The notes: a model not told the origin generated them from the letters alone. Shown: positions 17,186 to 27,402, numbered from the stretch's first letter. The stretch is 64,000 nt of DNA from Sulfurimonas indica (GCF_009192995.1 NZ_SDID01000006.1:62001-126000), one strand, 5' to 3'. Numbers and translations: made by a program.

Positions 17186-17665
17186 CTAGTATGTTACACT
17201 TGTTCCGCCAAAACTATGAACCTTTGCTGTACCATCTGCAGCAGAAATATTATTTTTTAATGCAGCGGCTTTAGCACCTACACAAACAGGGTCAGTTCCT
17301 GCTGCCAGTGCAGTAACAGTCAAGTTTCCATCAGTCGTAGTATCCAACTGAAAACATCCTTGATTAGCATTAGTAGTACCCGCATTAAGGAATGCTGAAG
17401 CAGTAATAACTGTAGATTGTGTTGTACCACCTGCTGCTGTTTGAAGCGAAACATTCGTTACATCAGACCAATTCGTTGGCCATGCACCATTTGCAGTCCA
17501 ATATGCACCCGCATCACTAACCACAGTTGCGATATTTGAAGACATTTTAGATACACCTGCATCCGTACGTGTCGCTGCAAGTTTTGGAATAGCAACTGCT
17601 GCTAAAATACCTAAGATAACGATAACGAAGATCAATTCGATCATTGTAAAACCAGCTCTTTTCAT
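17186..17665 (-). CDS. Type IV prepilin-like major pilin candidate (first of three)
   Basis: A 159-residue prepilin: MKRAGFTMIELIFVIVILGILAAVAIPKL, with the G^FTMIE processing site after residue 5. The mature domain is rich in Thr, Ala, Gly and Asn and has two cysteines (NQGCFQL and DPVCVGA). It ends GGTSVTY. It has a perfect AAGGAG ribosome-binding site five bases before the ATG, and the hairpin just after the gene would favour its separate accumulation, so of the three this is the best candidate for the major subunit. I cannot tell pilus from secretion pseudopilus, because no assembly ATPase or secretin is in the window. Confidence 0.85.
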   Translation of the reverse strand: MKRAGFTMIELIFVIVILGILAAVAIPKLAATRTDAGVSKMSSNIATVVSDAGAYWTANGAWPTNWSDVTNVSLQTAAGGTTQSTVITASAFLNAGTTNANQGCFQLDTTTDGNLTVTALAAGTDPVCVGAKAAALKNNISAADGTAKVHSFGGTSVTY

Positions 17666-17938
17666 AAGAACTCCTTGTAATTAAAAAATTTGGACTACTC
17701 TTGTAATCTTAAAGACTATTATGAGACTATTTTTATTAATATTTCCTGAAAAGTAGTAAACTTCATCTAAGTTCACCGAAAACTCGCCATATTGTGATAC
17801 ATTTAATTCAACAAAAAAGCACTGATTCTTCTTGAAAGTGAGATTTTAGCCTTGTATTTTAGGCTTTAAAGTCACATATAGCCCAGATTAAAATCTGGGT
17901 TCCAAAGAGTTGTTCAGGTTACAGCGATTAATTAATAA
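17666..17938. other. Divergent promoter region between prepilin and flagellar genes
   Basis: The 322-bp gap between the prepilin start (17665) and flgB (17988) has no credible gene. It contains a possible minus-strand -10 (CATAAT near 17718) for the prepilins, a weak stem AGCCT/AGGCT near 17850, a perfect inverted repeat at 17882-17899 and the sigma-54 promoter listed separately. Confidence 0.5.
17882..17899. repeat. Perfect inverted repeat upstream of flgB
   Basis: CCCAGATT and AATCTGGG flank AA, forming a perfect 18-bp palindrome about 40 bp upstream of the sigma-54 promoter. It could be an operator or a small hairpin. The distance is short for a typical sigma-54 enhancer but not impossible. 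Confidence 0.5.
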
Positions 17939-17956
17939 TTGGAATAAAAATTGCTT
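17939..17956 (+). promoter_or_regulatory. Sigma-54 (RpoN) promoter of flgB-flgC-fliE
   Basis: TTGGAA, six bases, then TTGCTT, with GG at 17941-17942 and GC at 17953-17954. The 12-base offset is exactly that required for the -24/-12 elements. It lies 32 bp before the flgB ATG. RpoN control of rod and hook genes with FlgR is established for Helicobacter and Campylobacter. Confidence 0.88.
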
Positions 17957-17987
17957 GTTTAGTGTTACATCTCAACAAGGAGTATTT

Positions 17988-18419
17988 ATGAGTATTGAAA
18001 TCTCTAAAACACATGGTCTCTTAGCACAGGCTATGGACTATCGTGCAGCTCGTCAAGATATAATAGCATCTAATATTGCCAATGCAGATACTCCTTATTA
18101 TAAACCGCGTGATGTTCGTTTTGAAGAAGCACTGATTGCTAAAAAAAATGAACTTTACAAAGAAAACTCACATCAACTGAAAATGGCTCGTACGAATGCG
18201 AAACATTTAACACCAAAAGAAGAAGGAAGTGCTTTACAACCGACATTATATTTCCGAGATGGACATATGGCACGTAATGACGGAAACTCAGTGGATTTGG
18301 ATGTTGAAACAACAGAGATGAGTAAAAACTCTATCATGTTCAATGCCCTTGTAATGGCAAACAAAAAAGATTCAGCAATTTTTACAAGTGTTATTGACGC
18401 TTCTGCAAAGGTTAACTAA
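17988..18419 (+). CDS. flgB: Flagellar basal-body rod protein FlgB
   Basis: Proximal rod subunit of the flagellar basal body, 143 residues. The family block ASNIANADTPYYKPRDVRF is at about 27-45, and the C-terminal helix is rich in Asn and Ser as in other axial proteins. I chose the ATG at 17988 because AAGGAG sits five bases upstream. A longer in-frame start at 17910 would lie upstream of the sigma-54 promoter and is rejected. The stop overlaps flgC by one base (TAATG). Confidence 0.95.
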   Translation: MSIEISKTHGLLAQAMDYRAARQDIIASNIANADTPYYKPRDVRFEEALIAKKNELYKENSHQLKMARTNAKHLTPKEEGSALQPTLYFRDGHMARNDGNSVDLDVETTEMSKNSIMFNALVMANKKDSAIFTSVIDASAKVN

Positions 18420-18913
18420 TGAGTGATTTTTTAAACAGTTTTGATATCAGCGGATATGGACTCTCTGCGCAACGTGTTCGAGTAAATGCAATATCTAGTA
18501 ATATTGCCAATGCGCAAACCACACGTACTGATGAAGGTGGACCCTATCGTCGTAAAGAGGTCATCTTTAAAGCAATCAACTTTAATGATGTATATAATGA
18601 TATGTTGGCTGATAAAACAAAAAGTGCAGCATATTCAGATCCATTGGATGAAAATCAATTTGGCAAAAAGGTAAATCCTGCTATAATGAGTGTTATAGTT
18701 GATAAAGTGGTACGTGATGATGCAAAACCACTTATGAAGTATGAACCAAACCACCCTGATGCAGATGCGAACGGTTATGTAGCCTATCCAAACATTAACC
18801 CTGTTGTGGAAATGGCCGATTTGGTAGAAGCAACCCGCTCTTACCAAGCTAACGTTGCAGCATTTCAGAGTGCAAAAGATATGGCAAATTCTGCGATATC
18901 TTTACTGCAATAA
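18419..18913 (+). CDS. flgC: Flagellar basal-body rod protein FlgC
   Basis: A 164-residue proximal rod protein. The N-terminal block ISGYGLSAQRVRVNAISSNIANAQT is typical of FlgC, and the C-terminus has the PNINPVVEMADLVEATRSYQANV region that forms the outer coiled coil. It is translationally coupled to flgB through TAATG and followed at once by fliE. All three are driven by the RpoN promoter ahead of flgB. Confidence 0.95.
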   Translation: MSDFLNSFDISGYGLSAQRVRVNAISSNIANAQTTRTDEGGPYRRKEVIFKAINFNDVYNDMLADKTKSAAYSDPLDENQFGKKVNPAIMSVIVDKVVRDDAKPLMKYEPNHPDADANGYVAYPNINPVVEMADLVEATRSYQANVAAFQSAKDMANSAISLLQ

Positions 18914-18928
18914 TTTATGGAGAAAAGC

Positions 18929-19228
18929 ATGAGTAATATAAATGAGATTTCATCAACATCTACTGCTGATTTACTAAAACAAAAAGAGTCTTTAGCAAAA
19001 ACAGGTGGTGAAGCTTTTGCCGAGCACCTCAAATCTGCTATCAATGAAGTCAATGATATGCAAAAAGAGAGTGAACAGGCTATTGCAGACTTAGCGACGG
19101 GGCAGGTAAAAGACCTCCATCAAGCAGCTTTAGCGATTGGAAAAGCAGAAACAAGTATGAAACTTATGCTAGAGATCAGAAACAAAGCACTGAGCGCATA
19201 CAAAGAGATAGGTAGAACACAACTCTAA
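18929..19228 (+). CDS. fliE: Flagellar hook-basal body complex protein FliE
   Basis: FliE links the MS ring to the rod and is needed for flagellar type III export to begin. It is 99 residues from the ATG at 18929. I prefer this to an ATG at 18917 because GGAG at 18919-18922 lies at a good distance from 18929 and overlaps the earlier ATG. The C-terminal block QAALAIGKAETSMKLMLEIR is the FliE signature. It is the third gene of the flgBC-fliE transcript, and ftsI follows after 7 bp. Confidence 0.92.
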   Translation: MSNINEISSTSTADLLKQKESLAKTGGEAFAEHLKSAINEVNDMQKESEQAIADLATGQVKDLHQAALAIGKAETSMKLMLEIRNKALSAYKEIGRTQL

Positions 19229-19235
19229 TAACTTA

Positions 19236-20996
19236 ATGGTCAATCGAAACAAATCAAAGAAAATTCTCCTTCTCTATCTTCTTATATCTTTAGCATTTAT
19301 AGCATTTTTAAGTGTTATTCTTTTTACTGTTGTCAAAAGCCGTCATATTCCATCACTCTATACAAAAGAGTCTTCACGTGCACAGCGAGGCACTGTTATC
19401 TCTGCAGATGGTTTCCATATAGCTACAACAAAAAAACTCTACAAAGCAGTCGTTGATACCCGTTATATTGACCCACAAAAAAGAGAACTTTTTATAGAGC
19501 TCTTTAGTATCTACTCCGGTATGACATCAAAAGCCATTAAAAAACGTCTCTCGCGTCGCAAAGGTGTAGTAGTTTTAAGTTACAACATTCCTCAAATTCA
19601 GGCACAGTACCTTAAAAAGCTCTCTTATGAGCTACGCCGTTTTAAAGTTTTTCTAGAGCTGAAAAACCCACGAACAGGACTGCGTTCCATTCATGGTTTG
19701 AGTATCATTGAGAGTGGAGAGAGTCGCAGATACCCTTATGGCAATCTTCTTACTCCGATTATCGGGTATCCTCACAAAGTAGAAGACAACGGTTACACGG
19801 CCATCAAAGGGGTAAAAGGGCTAGAGAAAAGATTTGATGCTGATTTAGCTGCTCGTCAAGATGGTTTCTCACGTGGCAAACGTGATGTAAACGGTTACAT
19901 CATCCTCAATAAAGAGAGTTTTACAAAACCAAAGATAAATGGTTTAGATATTAAGTTAAGCATTCCTGTCGCATTGCAGATTCGTATAGAAAAACTGCTT
20001 GACACTATGAAAATAGAACTCAATGCAAAAGAGATTATGATAGCCATTATGGATTCACACACAGGAAGAGTTTACAGTATGGCTAGCTCAAACAGATATC
20101 TTCCAAAGTCAATTAGAAAAAAAGACTACCCTTCATTAAACTCGGGAATGATTGAGTATAGTTTTGAACCGGGAAGTGTTTTAAAGCCTATCACTTTTTC
20201 TCTTCTGCTTGAACATAAACTTGTAAATCCTTATGATCTGGTCAATGGCCACAACGGTCGTTTTAAGATGGGAAGAAAAGTCATCACAGATGAGCATAAA
20301 TTTGATTGGTTGAGTGCTGAAAATGTCATCGTCTACTCATCAAACATTGGGATTGCACAACTTGCACAAAAGCTCTCAGGATATGAGTTTAACAATGGTC
20401 TTAAAAAGTTTGGATTTGCACAAAAGTCCACACCTGATCTTATCTATGAAAAAGTCGGCTTTATTCCATCTTCAAAACGATTGGAAAATGAGATATACAA
20501 AGCAACATGTGCATACGGTTATGGGATTCGTTCAAATCTCATGCAGTTAATGCGAGCATACAGTGTCTTTAACAATAACGGGAAGATGGTAACACCGCAG
20601 ATTGTCACTGGTTATATTGATGAATATCATCAAGAAAAAAAGATAGAACCTTTTGAAGAACAGCAGGTCCTACGAGGAGCTACTGCCCAAAGAGTGAAAA
20701 AAATCCTTATCAAAACAGTCAATAAAGGAACAGGAAAAAAAGCCATCACGCCTGGTTTGGAAATTGGTGGTAAAACCGGTACTGCACATATTGTTGAAAA
20801 AGGCAAATATGTAAGAAAATACAATACTGCCTTTATCGGATTTGCCAATGACAAAACTCACAACTATACAATCGGTGTTATCGTTGTCCAACCAAAAAAG
20901 AGCCAGTTCGCTGCCCAAACTGCCGTTCCTGTTTTCAAACAAGCAGTCGATGTTATGATAGAAGAAGGATACTTAGAGCCAAATATTGTCGAGTAA
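19236..20996 (+). CDS. ftsI: Division-specific peptidoglycan transpeptidase FtsI (PBP3)
   Basis: A class B penicillin-binding protein, 586 residues, cross-linking septal peptidoglycan. There is one N-terminal membrane helix (about 9-32), a pedestal domain (about 45-230), then the transpeptidase domain with nucleophile S314 and K317 (GSVLK), S368-S-N370 and K513-T-G515 (GGKTGTAH). The position right after fliE matches Helicobacter and Campylobacter. It is probably partly co-transcribed with the flagellar genes, which would give read-through from a sigma-54 promoter into a division gene. The 3' end overlaps the convergent panC by 24 bp. Confidence 0.92.
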   Translation: MVNRNKSKKILLLYLLISLAFIAFLSVILFTVVKSRHIPSLYTKESSRAQRGTVISADGFHIATTKKLYKAVVDTRYIDPQKRELFIELFSIYSGMTSKAIKKRLSRRKGVVVLSYNIPQIQAQYLKKLSYELRRFKVFLELKNPRTGLRSIHGLSIIESGESRRYPYGNLLTPIIGYPHKVEDNGYTAIKGVKGLEKRFDADLAARQDGFSRGKRDVNGYIILNKESFTKPKINGLDIKLSIPVALQIRIEKLLDTMKIELNAKEIMIAIMDSHTGRVYSMASSNRYLPKSIRKKDYPSLNSGMIEYSFEPGSVLKPITFSLLLEHKLVNPYDLVNGHNGRFKMGRKVITDEHKFDWLSAENVIVYSSNIGIAQLAQKLSGYEFNNGLKKFGFAQKSTPDLIYEKVGFIPSSKRLENEIYKATCAYGYGIRSNLMQLMRAYSVFNNNGKMVTPQIVTGYIDEYHQEKKIEPFEEQQVLRGATAQRVKKILIKTVNKGTGKKAITPGLEIGGKTGTAHIVEKGKYVRKYNTAFIGFANDKTHNYTIGVIVVQPKKSQFAAQTAVPVFKQAVDVMIEEGYLEPNIVE

Positions 20997-21794
20997 GCGT
21001 GTATCGCCGACTAAAGCCTCAACGAGTATAATGCTCTCCCCTATCACAACCTCATCAATTGGCTCAAACTCACGTGAGAGTATTGCAACATAACCTATCT
21101 CAAGTGGTTCTAAGATTTTTAGCATCTGCTCTTTAATCTCTGCGACATTCACTATGCCTCGACTTACCATTTTTGAAGCCTCATAGAGTGACTTTGGAAT
21201 TTTGAGTGCTTCTTGCCTCTGCTCTTTTGAGAGATAGACATTTCTACTACTCAGTGCAAGACCATCTGCATCTCTTACTGTATCAACCGGGACAATATTC
21301 ACGTCCATAAAGTACTGTTTTATCATTAACTCAATTAAGTTGAGTTGCTGTGCATCTTTTTTTCCAAAGTAAGCATTTGTCGGGTTTACTATATTTAAAA
21401 GCTTCATCACAACACGCAGTACTCCACTGAAGTGTCCTGGACGTGTTGCACCCTCTAGTACATAACCTCTAACATTTGGAGCGACAATCTTTACTTCATC
21501 TTCAAAATAGAGCTCATCAGCTTGCGGCATAAACAAAACATCAACACCTGCAAGCTCACATATCTTTTTATCTGCTTCATCACGACGAGGATATTTATCT
21601 AAATCCTCTCCCGCTAAAAACTGTGTAGGATTGACAAAAATGGAGACTACAACTACTTCATTATTTTTTTTAGCCTCTTTGATAAGTGTGATATGCCCTT
21701 CATGGAGTGCTCCCATAGTTGGTACATAGCCTATGGTTTTATTCTCATTTCTCAGATATGCTTTTAATTCCAATGCAGAGGAAATAGTCTTCAT
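20973..21794 (-). CDS. panC: Pantothenate synthetase
   Basis: ATP-dependent ligation of pantoate and beta-alanine, the last step to pantothenate. From the ATG at 21794 it is 273 residues, close to H. pylori PanC. Motifs are PTMGALHEGH (HIGH-like) near 27-36, VNPTQF, the GKKDAQQL block and SSRNVYLS (KMSKS-like). An upstream in-frame ATG adds ten residues with no family counterpart and lies above a GGGA ribosome-binding site that fits 21794. The beta-alanine-forming panD is about 30 kb away at 51.7 kb. Confidence 0.93.
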   Translation of the reverse strand: MKTISSALELKAYLRNENKTIGYVPTMGALHEGHITLIKEAKKNNEVVVVSIFVNPTQFLAGEDLDKYPRRDEADKKICELAGVDVLFMPQADELYFEDEVKIVAPNVRGYVLEGATRPGHFSGVLRVVMKLLNIVNPTNAYFGKKDAQQLNLIELMIKQYFMDVNIVPVDTVRDADGLALSSRNVYLSKEQRQEALKIPKSLYEASKMVSRGIVNVAEIKEQMLKILEPLEIGYVAILSREFEPIDEVVIGESIILVEALVGDTRLLDNIWL

Positions 21795-21856
21795 TTTAAG
21801 TCCCAATATAATATAATGGTGCAATTATATCAGAGATTTTTTCATATAGGCTAAGC

Positions 21857-22954
21857 ATGGACAATTACGAATATACAGAACTTTTAAAAAATATTACAAC
21901 TAAGATGCAAAATATTACAGATGTTGTAGAGCCACAAAAAATCGAGTCTCGTCTGCGTGAGATAGAAGAGCTTGAGAACAATCCTGAATTTTGGAATGAT
22001 GCAGCTCGTGCCGCAAAGATTCAAAAAGAAAAAACCCAGCTCTCACGCAAACTTGAAAAGTACAATATTGCAAAATCTGCTGTAGAAGATGCCAAAGAGC
22101 TCTATGAGATGGCAAAAGAAGAGAATGATGAAGAGTCTCTACAGGCTCTTTATGATGATGCTCCACAGTTAGAAGAACAGATTCGTGCTATGGAGATAGA
22201 AGTACTACTAAGCGGTGAGAGTGATGCCAATAATGCTATTTTGTCTATCCATCCCGGAGCTGGTGGAACAGAGAGCCAAGACTGGGCCGCAATGCTACTT
22301 CGTATGTATAAACGCTGGGCTGAAAGACATGATTTTAAAGTCGAAGTACTGGATTATCAGACAGGAGAAGAGGCAGGCATTAAAGATGCTACTATTCTTA
22401 TCAAAGGTGAGAATGCTTATGGATACTTAAAAGTGGAAAATGGCATCCACAGACTTGTTCGCATATCTCCATTTGATTCCAATGCAAAACGTCATACTTC
22501 ATTTAGTTCTGTCATGGTCTCACCTGAAATCGATGATGATATTGATATTGTTATCGAAGATAAAGATATCCGTATTGATACCTACCGTGCAAGTGGTGCT
22601 GGTGGACAGCATGTTAATAAAACCGAATCTGCTATTCGTATCACACATATTCCTACAGGCGTAGTTGTACAGTGCCAAAATGACAGATCTCAGCATAAGA
22701 ACAAAGCAACAGCACTGAAGATGTTAAAATCACGTCTTTATGAGCTGGAACTTGAAGAACAAAAAGCCAAAGAGGCAGGCATTGCCAAGAGTGAGATAGG
22801 TTGGGGACATCAGATTCGCTCGTATGTCATGCAGCCTTACCAGCAGGTCAAAGATACACGTTCTAATGAAGCCTACTCTAATGTAAGCGCTATTCTTGAT
22901 GGAGATATAGACAAGATGATAGAAGGTGTCTTAATAGCGACAAATCGTTCTTAG
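21857..22954 (+). CDS. prfB: Peptide chain release factor 2
   Basis: RF2 ends translation at UGA and UAA. It is 365 residues, full length. The GGQ catalytic motif is at 249-251 (GAGGQHVNK) and the stop-codon-reading tripeptide SPF at 204-206, which marks it as RF2 rather than RF1. The reading frame is continuous through the N-terminal region, so the +1 programmed frameshift that autoregulates prfB in most bacteria is absent. It is divergent from panC and overlaps the next, convergent gene by 4 bp. Confidence 0.95.
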   Translation: MDNYEYTELLKNITTKMQNITDVVEPQKIESRLREIEELENNPEFWNDAARAAKIQKEKTQLSRKLEKYNIAKSAVEDAKELYEMAKEENDEESLQALYDDAPQLEEQIRAMEIEVLLSGESDANNAILSIHPGAGGTESQDWAAMLLRMYKRWAERHDFKVEVLDYQTGEEAGIKDATILIKGENAYGYLKVENGIHRLVRISPFDSNAKRHTSFSSVMVSPEIDDDIDIVIEDKDIRIDTYRASGAGGQHVNKTESAIRITHIPTGVVVQCQNDRSQHKNKATALKMLKSRLYELELEEQKAKEAGIAKSEIGWGHQIRSYVMQPYQQVKDTRSNEAYSNVSAILDGDIDKMIEGVLIATNRS

Positions 22955-23274
22955 GACTCTTCCTTTTTTAAAAAACTATATGCTAAAAAGAGTGCTCCGA
23001 GTATCATAGAAAAAATTGTCAGATACTTCATCTGCTTTTTTCGTGTAGCTTGAAGTGCTTTTGAAATGTGAGAAGTATCCACTTGCTTTTTGACCTGTTT
23101 AGTATTACTACCGACAACATTTGCCTGCATACGTGCTAAGTTTGCAGCAGCAATCTCATTTGCACTCATTGCTTTTTGAGGTGTTACCCAAAAGTTTATC
23201 ACAAATCCAGCTATTAACAACAGTGCTCCAACTACTCGTATTATCTCTTTTTGATGTTTTTTAAAAAATTCCAA
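22951..23274 (-). CDS. Small membrane protein with two transmembrane helices, unknown
   Basis: A 107-residue protein with hydrophobic segments at about 13-30 and 83-101 separated by a charged, Gln/Lys-rich loop, and a lysine-rich C-terminus (FLKKEES). I do not recognise the family. The start at 23274 gives a basic N-terminus ([10 protein letters not shown]) before the first helix, suiting an inner-membrane protein with its loop in the periplasm. The short gap to bpt implies a compact divergent promoter. It ends inside the last codons of prfB. Confidence 0.75.
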   Translation of the reverse strand: MEFFKKHQKEIIRVVGALLLIAGFVINFWVTPQKAMSANEIAAANLARMQANVVGSNTKQVKKQVDTSHISKALQATRKKQMKYLTIFSMILGALFLAYSFLKKEES

Positions 23275-23327
23275 ACTATCGTTCCTTTTTTTGCTATGTG
23301 TAAACTTTATTATGTCAAAATCGGAGT

Positions 23328-24041
23328 ATGAATCTACTTAAAGAATTTTTACTGGGTGATAAATGCTCATACCTTGAAGGAAAAGAGCAGACTATGCATT
23401 ACAAAGTCATCGATAATTGTTCAGCTCACTCGTGCCAAGAATTTATTGAAAGAGGCTTTCGACGTTTTGGTAAAATGTACTTCCGACCTATATGTGAGGG
23501 GTGTGATGAGTGTAAAAGTATTAAGATTGATGTAGAGAACTATAGCTTTTCAAAATCTGCAAGACGAGTGATGAGAAAAGCCAAAGATTTACGTGTTTAC
23601 ATTCAAAAACCAACACTCTCTCATGAACATCTGGAAATTTTTGAAAAATATCATCTTTATATGCATGAAAAAAAAGGATGGGATTATAATAAAACCTCAC
23701 CTGATCATTACTATAATTCTTTTGTTAATGGACATGAAGATTTTGGATATGAAGTACTCTACTTCTTTGAAAACAAACTCATTGCAGTTGATTTGATAGA
23801 TATTTTAGAAGATGGAATCTCATCCATCTATTTTTATTATGACCCGGAATTTGCATCGTACTCTCTTGGTAAGCTCTCTTTGTACAATCAAATAAAATAT
23901 GCACAAAACTCTGGTAAAAAATGGATCTATTTAGGCTACTATGTAAAAGAGTGTCCATCACTTGCCTATAAAGCAGAGTATAAGCCTTACCTCACGCTAG
24001 AGGGCAGACCAAACGAGCAAGAGCCCTTTAAATGGTTTTAG
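23328..24041 (+). CDS. bpt: Aspartate/glutamate leucyltransferase (L/F-transferase-like)
   Basis: Transfers leucine from Leu-tRNA to N-terminal Asp or Glu of proteins, marking them for N-end-rule degradation. The 237-residue protein shows the ATE N- and C-domain pattern: CxxC cysteines in PICEGCDECKS near 63-74, FSKSARRVMRKAKDL near 83, WDYNKTSPDHYYNSF, and the C-terminal LGYYVKECPSLAYKAEYKP block typical of Bpt. An adaptor ClpS would be expected elsewhere; none is in this window. The 3' end overlaps the next convergent gene by 14 bp. Confidence 0.9.
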   Translation: MNLLKEFLLGDKCSYLEGKEQTMHYKVIDNCSAHSCQEFIERGFRRFGKMYFRPICEGCDECKSIKIDVENYSFSKSARRVMRKAKDLRVYIQKPTLSHEHLEIFEKYHLYMHEKKGWDYNKTSPDHYYNSFVNGHEDFGYEVLYFFENKLIAVDLIDILEDGISSIYFYYDPEFASYSLGKLSLYNQIKYAQNSGKKWIYLGYYVKECPSLAYKAEYKPYLTLEGRPNEQEPFKWF

Positions 24042-24699
24042 AGAGTTCCTTTTTTTGATACTCTCTGATTTCCTCTTTTTTCTTTTTTAGCTCTTCTTGG
24101 AGTTTTTTCTCCAAACGCTCTTTTTCACGCTTGTCATTTTCTCTGATACGGCGAATACGCTCAGCTTCTTTTTCTTTTTTCGACATAATTCTTTTTTGCT
24201 GTGCCTCTTTTTTTGCTCTTAACTTTGCATCTTCATCTAGGTATGTTTGAATCAGTCCTGTTGCATTCATATCTTCCTGATGTGCAAAGTAGTAGTCAAT
24301 TATCTCTTTTTTACGCTCTTGGGTATCAAGGAGACCTGTATTGATTATCTGTGAGAAAAGTCTGCTTTTTTCATGTTTTTTTGCAGCTTCATATGAGCTT
24401 GCAACCGAGCGTACAAAAAAGTCATTTGTTTTTACAAGCTCACGCAGCTTATTAAGGTATGCTTTCTTTGAAACAGCATTAGAACCAGTCTCTAAAGCAA
24501 AACCCTCTTCTTTTGCTTTTTTTACATCTTCTACATACTTATCTATCTTTTTATCGTAGATTTTATACTCATCAATATTTTTAAGTTTTTCGATTTTATC
24601 GACATTATTATAGATAACATCACCTAATGCGGCAAAAGCAACCGGGTTCTGTGCTAACAAAAGAGTACTCAGTAGTAGAAATATAAAAAAGTTACGCAT
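24028..24699 (-). CDS. Exported coiled-coil protein, unknown function
   Basis: A 223-residue protein with a signal peptide (residues 1-23, ending PVAFA). The first half has regularly spaced Lys and Asp (YNNVDKIEKLKNIDEYKIYDK...). The last 60 residues are an almost uninterrupted Lys/Glu/Arg helix, a probable long coiled coil. I do not recognise a family; a periplasmic structural or adaptor role is possible but unproven. It is monocistronic by position, with about 120 bp separating it from the end of fusA. Confidence 0.75.
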   Translation of the reverse strand: MRNFFIFLLLSTLLLAQNPVAFAALGDVIYNNVDKIEKLKNIDEYKIYDKKIDKYVEDVKKAKEEGFALETGSNAVSKKAYLNKLRELVKTNDFFVRSVASSYEAAKKHEKSRLFSQIINTGLLDTQERKKEIIDYYFAHQEDMNATGLIQTYLDEDAKLRAKKEAQQKRIMSKKEKEAERIRRIRENDKREKERLEKKLQEELKKKKEEIREYQKKELSKTI

Positions 24700-24766
24700 A
24701 AAATTTACCTATATTTTTTGAGGCAATTATAACAAATTTTTTATTTTTTATTAAATAAGAATGAAG

Positions 24767-24798
24767 TTTGCAACACTTTCATACAAAAGTGTTGCAAA
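24767..24798 (-). terminator. Hairpin terminator at the end of the rpsL-rpsG-fusA operon
   Basis: TTTGCAACACTTT and its exact complement AAAGTGTTGCAAA form a 13-bp stem around a 6-nt loop, 18 bp past the fusA stop. On the minus strand the stem is followed by a pyrimidine-rich stretch (CTTCATTCTT) rather than a pure T run, so termination may be partly rho-independent. Confidence 0.7.
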
Positions 24799-24816
24799 TA
24801 AAAAGAGGTTTAGAAA

Positions 24817-26907
24817 TTACCCGTTACGTTTTTTGATAATCTCTTCAGCAACATTTCTTGGAACTTCTTCGTAGTGATCGAACTCCATAGAGTATGTTGC
24901 ACGTCCTTGAGTATTTGAACGAAGGTCAGTAGAATAACCAAACATTTCAGATAATGGAACGAAAGCATCAACAATTTTGTTACCAGCACGGTCACTCATG
25001 TTGTTAACTTGTCCACGACGACGGTTAAGGTCACCGATAACATCACCCATATACTCTTCAGGAACTTCAACTTCAACTTTCATAATCGGCTCTAAAATCG
25101 CAGGATTTGCTTTTTTAGCAGCTTCTTTGAATCCCATTGAAGCAGCAAGTTTAAATGCCATTTCATTTGAATCGACATCATGGTAAGTACCATCATAAAG
25201 ACTGATCTCAACATCTTCGATTGGATAACCGGCAAGTACACCACCCTGCATAGCTTCTTCGAAACCTTTTTCAACTGCAGGAATGTATTCTCTTGGAATC
25301 GCCCCACCTTTGATATCGTTATGGAAAACAAGTCCAGCACCAGCTTCAGCAGGTTTCATTTTGAATACAACGTGACCATACTGTCCACGTCCACCAGATT
25401 GTTTCGCATATTTGTAGTTTTCATCAACTTCATCACGAATCGCTTCACGGTAAGAAACCTGTGGAGCACCAACTTCTGCTTCAACTTTGAACTCACGTTT
25501 CATACGGTCAACGATGATTTCAAGGTGTAACTCACCCATACCAGAGATAATTGTTTGACCAGTCTCTTCATCAGTGTGAACTCTAAAAGATGGATCTTCT
25601 GCAGCAAGTTTAGAAAGTGCGATACCCATTTTCTCTTGGTCAGCTTTTGTTTTTGGTTCAACCGCAACAGAGATAACCGGATCCGGGAAATCCATTCTTT
25701 CAAGTACAACTTTTTCTTCTGGATCACAAAGAGTATCACCAGTCGTTGTGTTTTTAAGACCAACAACCGCACCGATTTCACCAGCGTAGATCTCTTTTAC
25801 CTCTTCACGCTTGATAGCATGCATTTTCATGATACGACCAATACGCTCTTTTTTATCTTTTGTAGAGTTGTGAACATAAGAACCTGACTCTAAAGATCCA
25901 CGGTAAACACGGATAAATGTAAGCTGTCCAACAAATGGGTCAGTCATAATTTTAAATGCAAGTGAAGCAAATGGTCCGTTGTCTGTAGATTCTACAACAA
26001 CTTCTTTTGTTTCATCATCCATCATAGTACCAGTAATAGGCTCTGCCTCAACTGGTGAAGGTAAATAATCTACAACAGCATCAAGAAGTGTCTGAACACC
26101 TTTGTTCTTAAATGCAGTACCTGGAGTCATTGGAACGATTGCCATACCAAGTGTTGCAGCTTTGATTGCAGCTTTGATCTCATCTTCAGTGATCTCCTCA
26201 CCTTCTAAGAACTTCATTGCAAATTCGTCATTACCATCAACTTCAGAAAGTGTTTCAAGCATTTTTTCTCTATACTCGTCAGCAATCTCTTGAAGCTCTG
26301 GACGGATATCTTGTTCGTGGTATGCAGAACCCATTGCTGCATCTTCATCCCAAACAATCTCTTTCATTTTTACAAGATCAATTACACCTTCGAACTTGTC
26401 TTCTGCACCGATTGGCAGTTGGAAAGGCATTGGATTACCTTTAAGACGCTCACGAATTTGCTTCTCTACTTCATAGAAATCTGCACCCGTTCTGTCCATT
26501 TTGTTAACGAAAACAATTGAAGGAACTTTATAACGGTTACGTTGTCTCCATACAGTCTCAGATTGTGGTTGAACCCCACCAACAGCACAGAAAACAGAAA
26601 CAGCACCATCAAGTACACGCATAGAACGCTCAACTTCAATAGTAAAGTCAACGTGTCCCGGAGTATCAATAATGTTAATCTGTTTCCCTTGCCATTCACA
26701 AGTAGTTGCAGCAGAAGTAATTGTAATACCACGCTCTTGCTCTTGCTCCATCCAGTCCATAGTAGCAGCACCATCATGAACCTCACCGATTTTGTGCTCA
26801 ACACCAGTATAGAAAAGAATTCTCTCTGTTGTTGTTGTTTTACCTGCATCAATGTGAGCAGCAATACCGATGTTTCTTACATCTTCTAATTTATGACTTC
26901 TTGGCAT
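24817..26907 (-). CDS. fusA: Elongation factor G
   Basis: Translocation GTPase, 696 residues. G1 is [16 protein letters not shown]3 DTPGHVDF, G4 NKMD. The switch region and domains II to V are all present, ending in the [19 protein letters not shown] domain IV/V region. It is the last gene of the rpsL-rpsG-fusA (str) operon. Unlike in E. coli, tuf is not attached here but lies about 14 kb away with the tRNA genes. Confidence 0.97.
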   Translation of the reverse strand: MPRSHKLEDVRNIGIAAHIDAGKTTTTERILFYTGVEHKIGEVHDGAATMDWMEQEQERGITITSAATTCEWQGKQINIIDTPGHVDFTIEVERSMRVLDGAVSVFCAVGGVQPQSETVWRQRNRYKVPSIVFVNKMDRTGADFYEVEKQIRERLKGNPMPFQLPIGAEDKFEGVIDLVKMKEIVWDEDAAMGSAYHEQDIRPELQEIADEYREKMLETLSEVDGNDEFAMKFLEGEEITEDEIKAAIKAATLGMAIVPMTPGTAFKNKGVQTLLDAVVDYLPSPVEAEPITGTMMDDETKEVVVESTDNGPFASLAFKIMTDPFVGQLTFIRVYRGSLESGSYVHNSTKDKKERIGRIMKMHAIKREEVKEIYAGEIGAVVGLKNTTTGDTLCDPEEKVVLERMDFPDPVISVAVEPKTKADQEKMGIALSKLAAEDPSFRVHTDEETGQTIISGMGELHLEIIVDRMKREFKVEAEVGAPQVSYREAIRDEVDENYKYAKQSGGRGQYGHVVFKMKPAEAGAGLVFHNDIKGGAIPREYIPAVEKGFEEAMQGGVLAGYPIEDVEISLYDGTYHDVDSNEMAFKLAASMGFKEAAKKANPAILEPIMKVEVEVPEEYMGDVIGDLNRRRGQVNNMSDRAGNKIVDAFVPLSEMFGYSTDLRSNTQGRATYSMEFDHYEEVPRNVAEEIIKKRNG

Positions 26908-26919
26908 ATTAATTTCCTA

Positions 26920-27402
<483 letters not shown>

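Noticed and set aside
17910-17987. Longer FlgB start at 17910
   Set aside because: It lies upstream of the sigma-54 -24/-12 elements, and a good ribosome-binding site precedes the ATG at 17988.
25180-26889. Plus-strand open frames opposite fusA, and similar frames opposite rpoB and rpoC
   Set aside because: They have the composition of antisense shadows of highly expressed genes, no ribosome-binding sites and no recognisable protein features.
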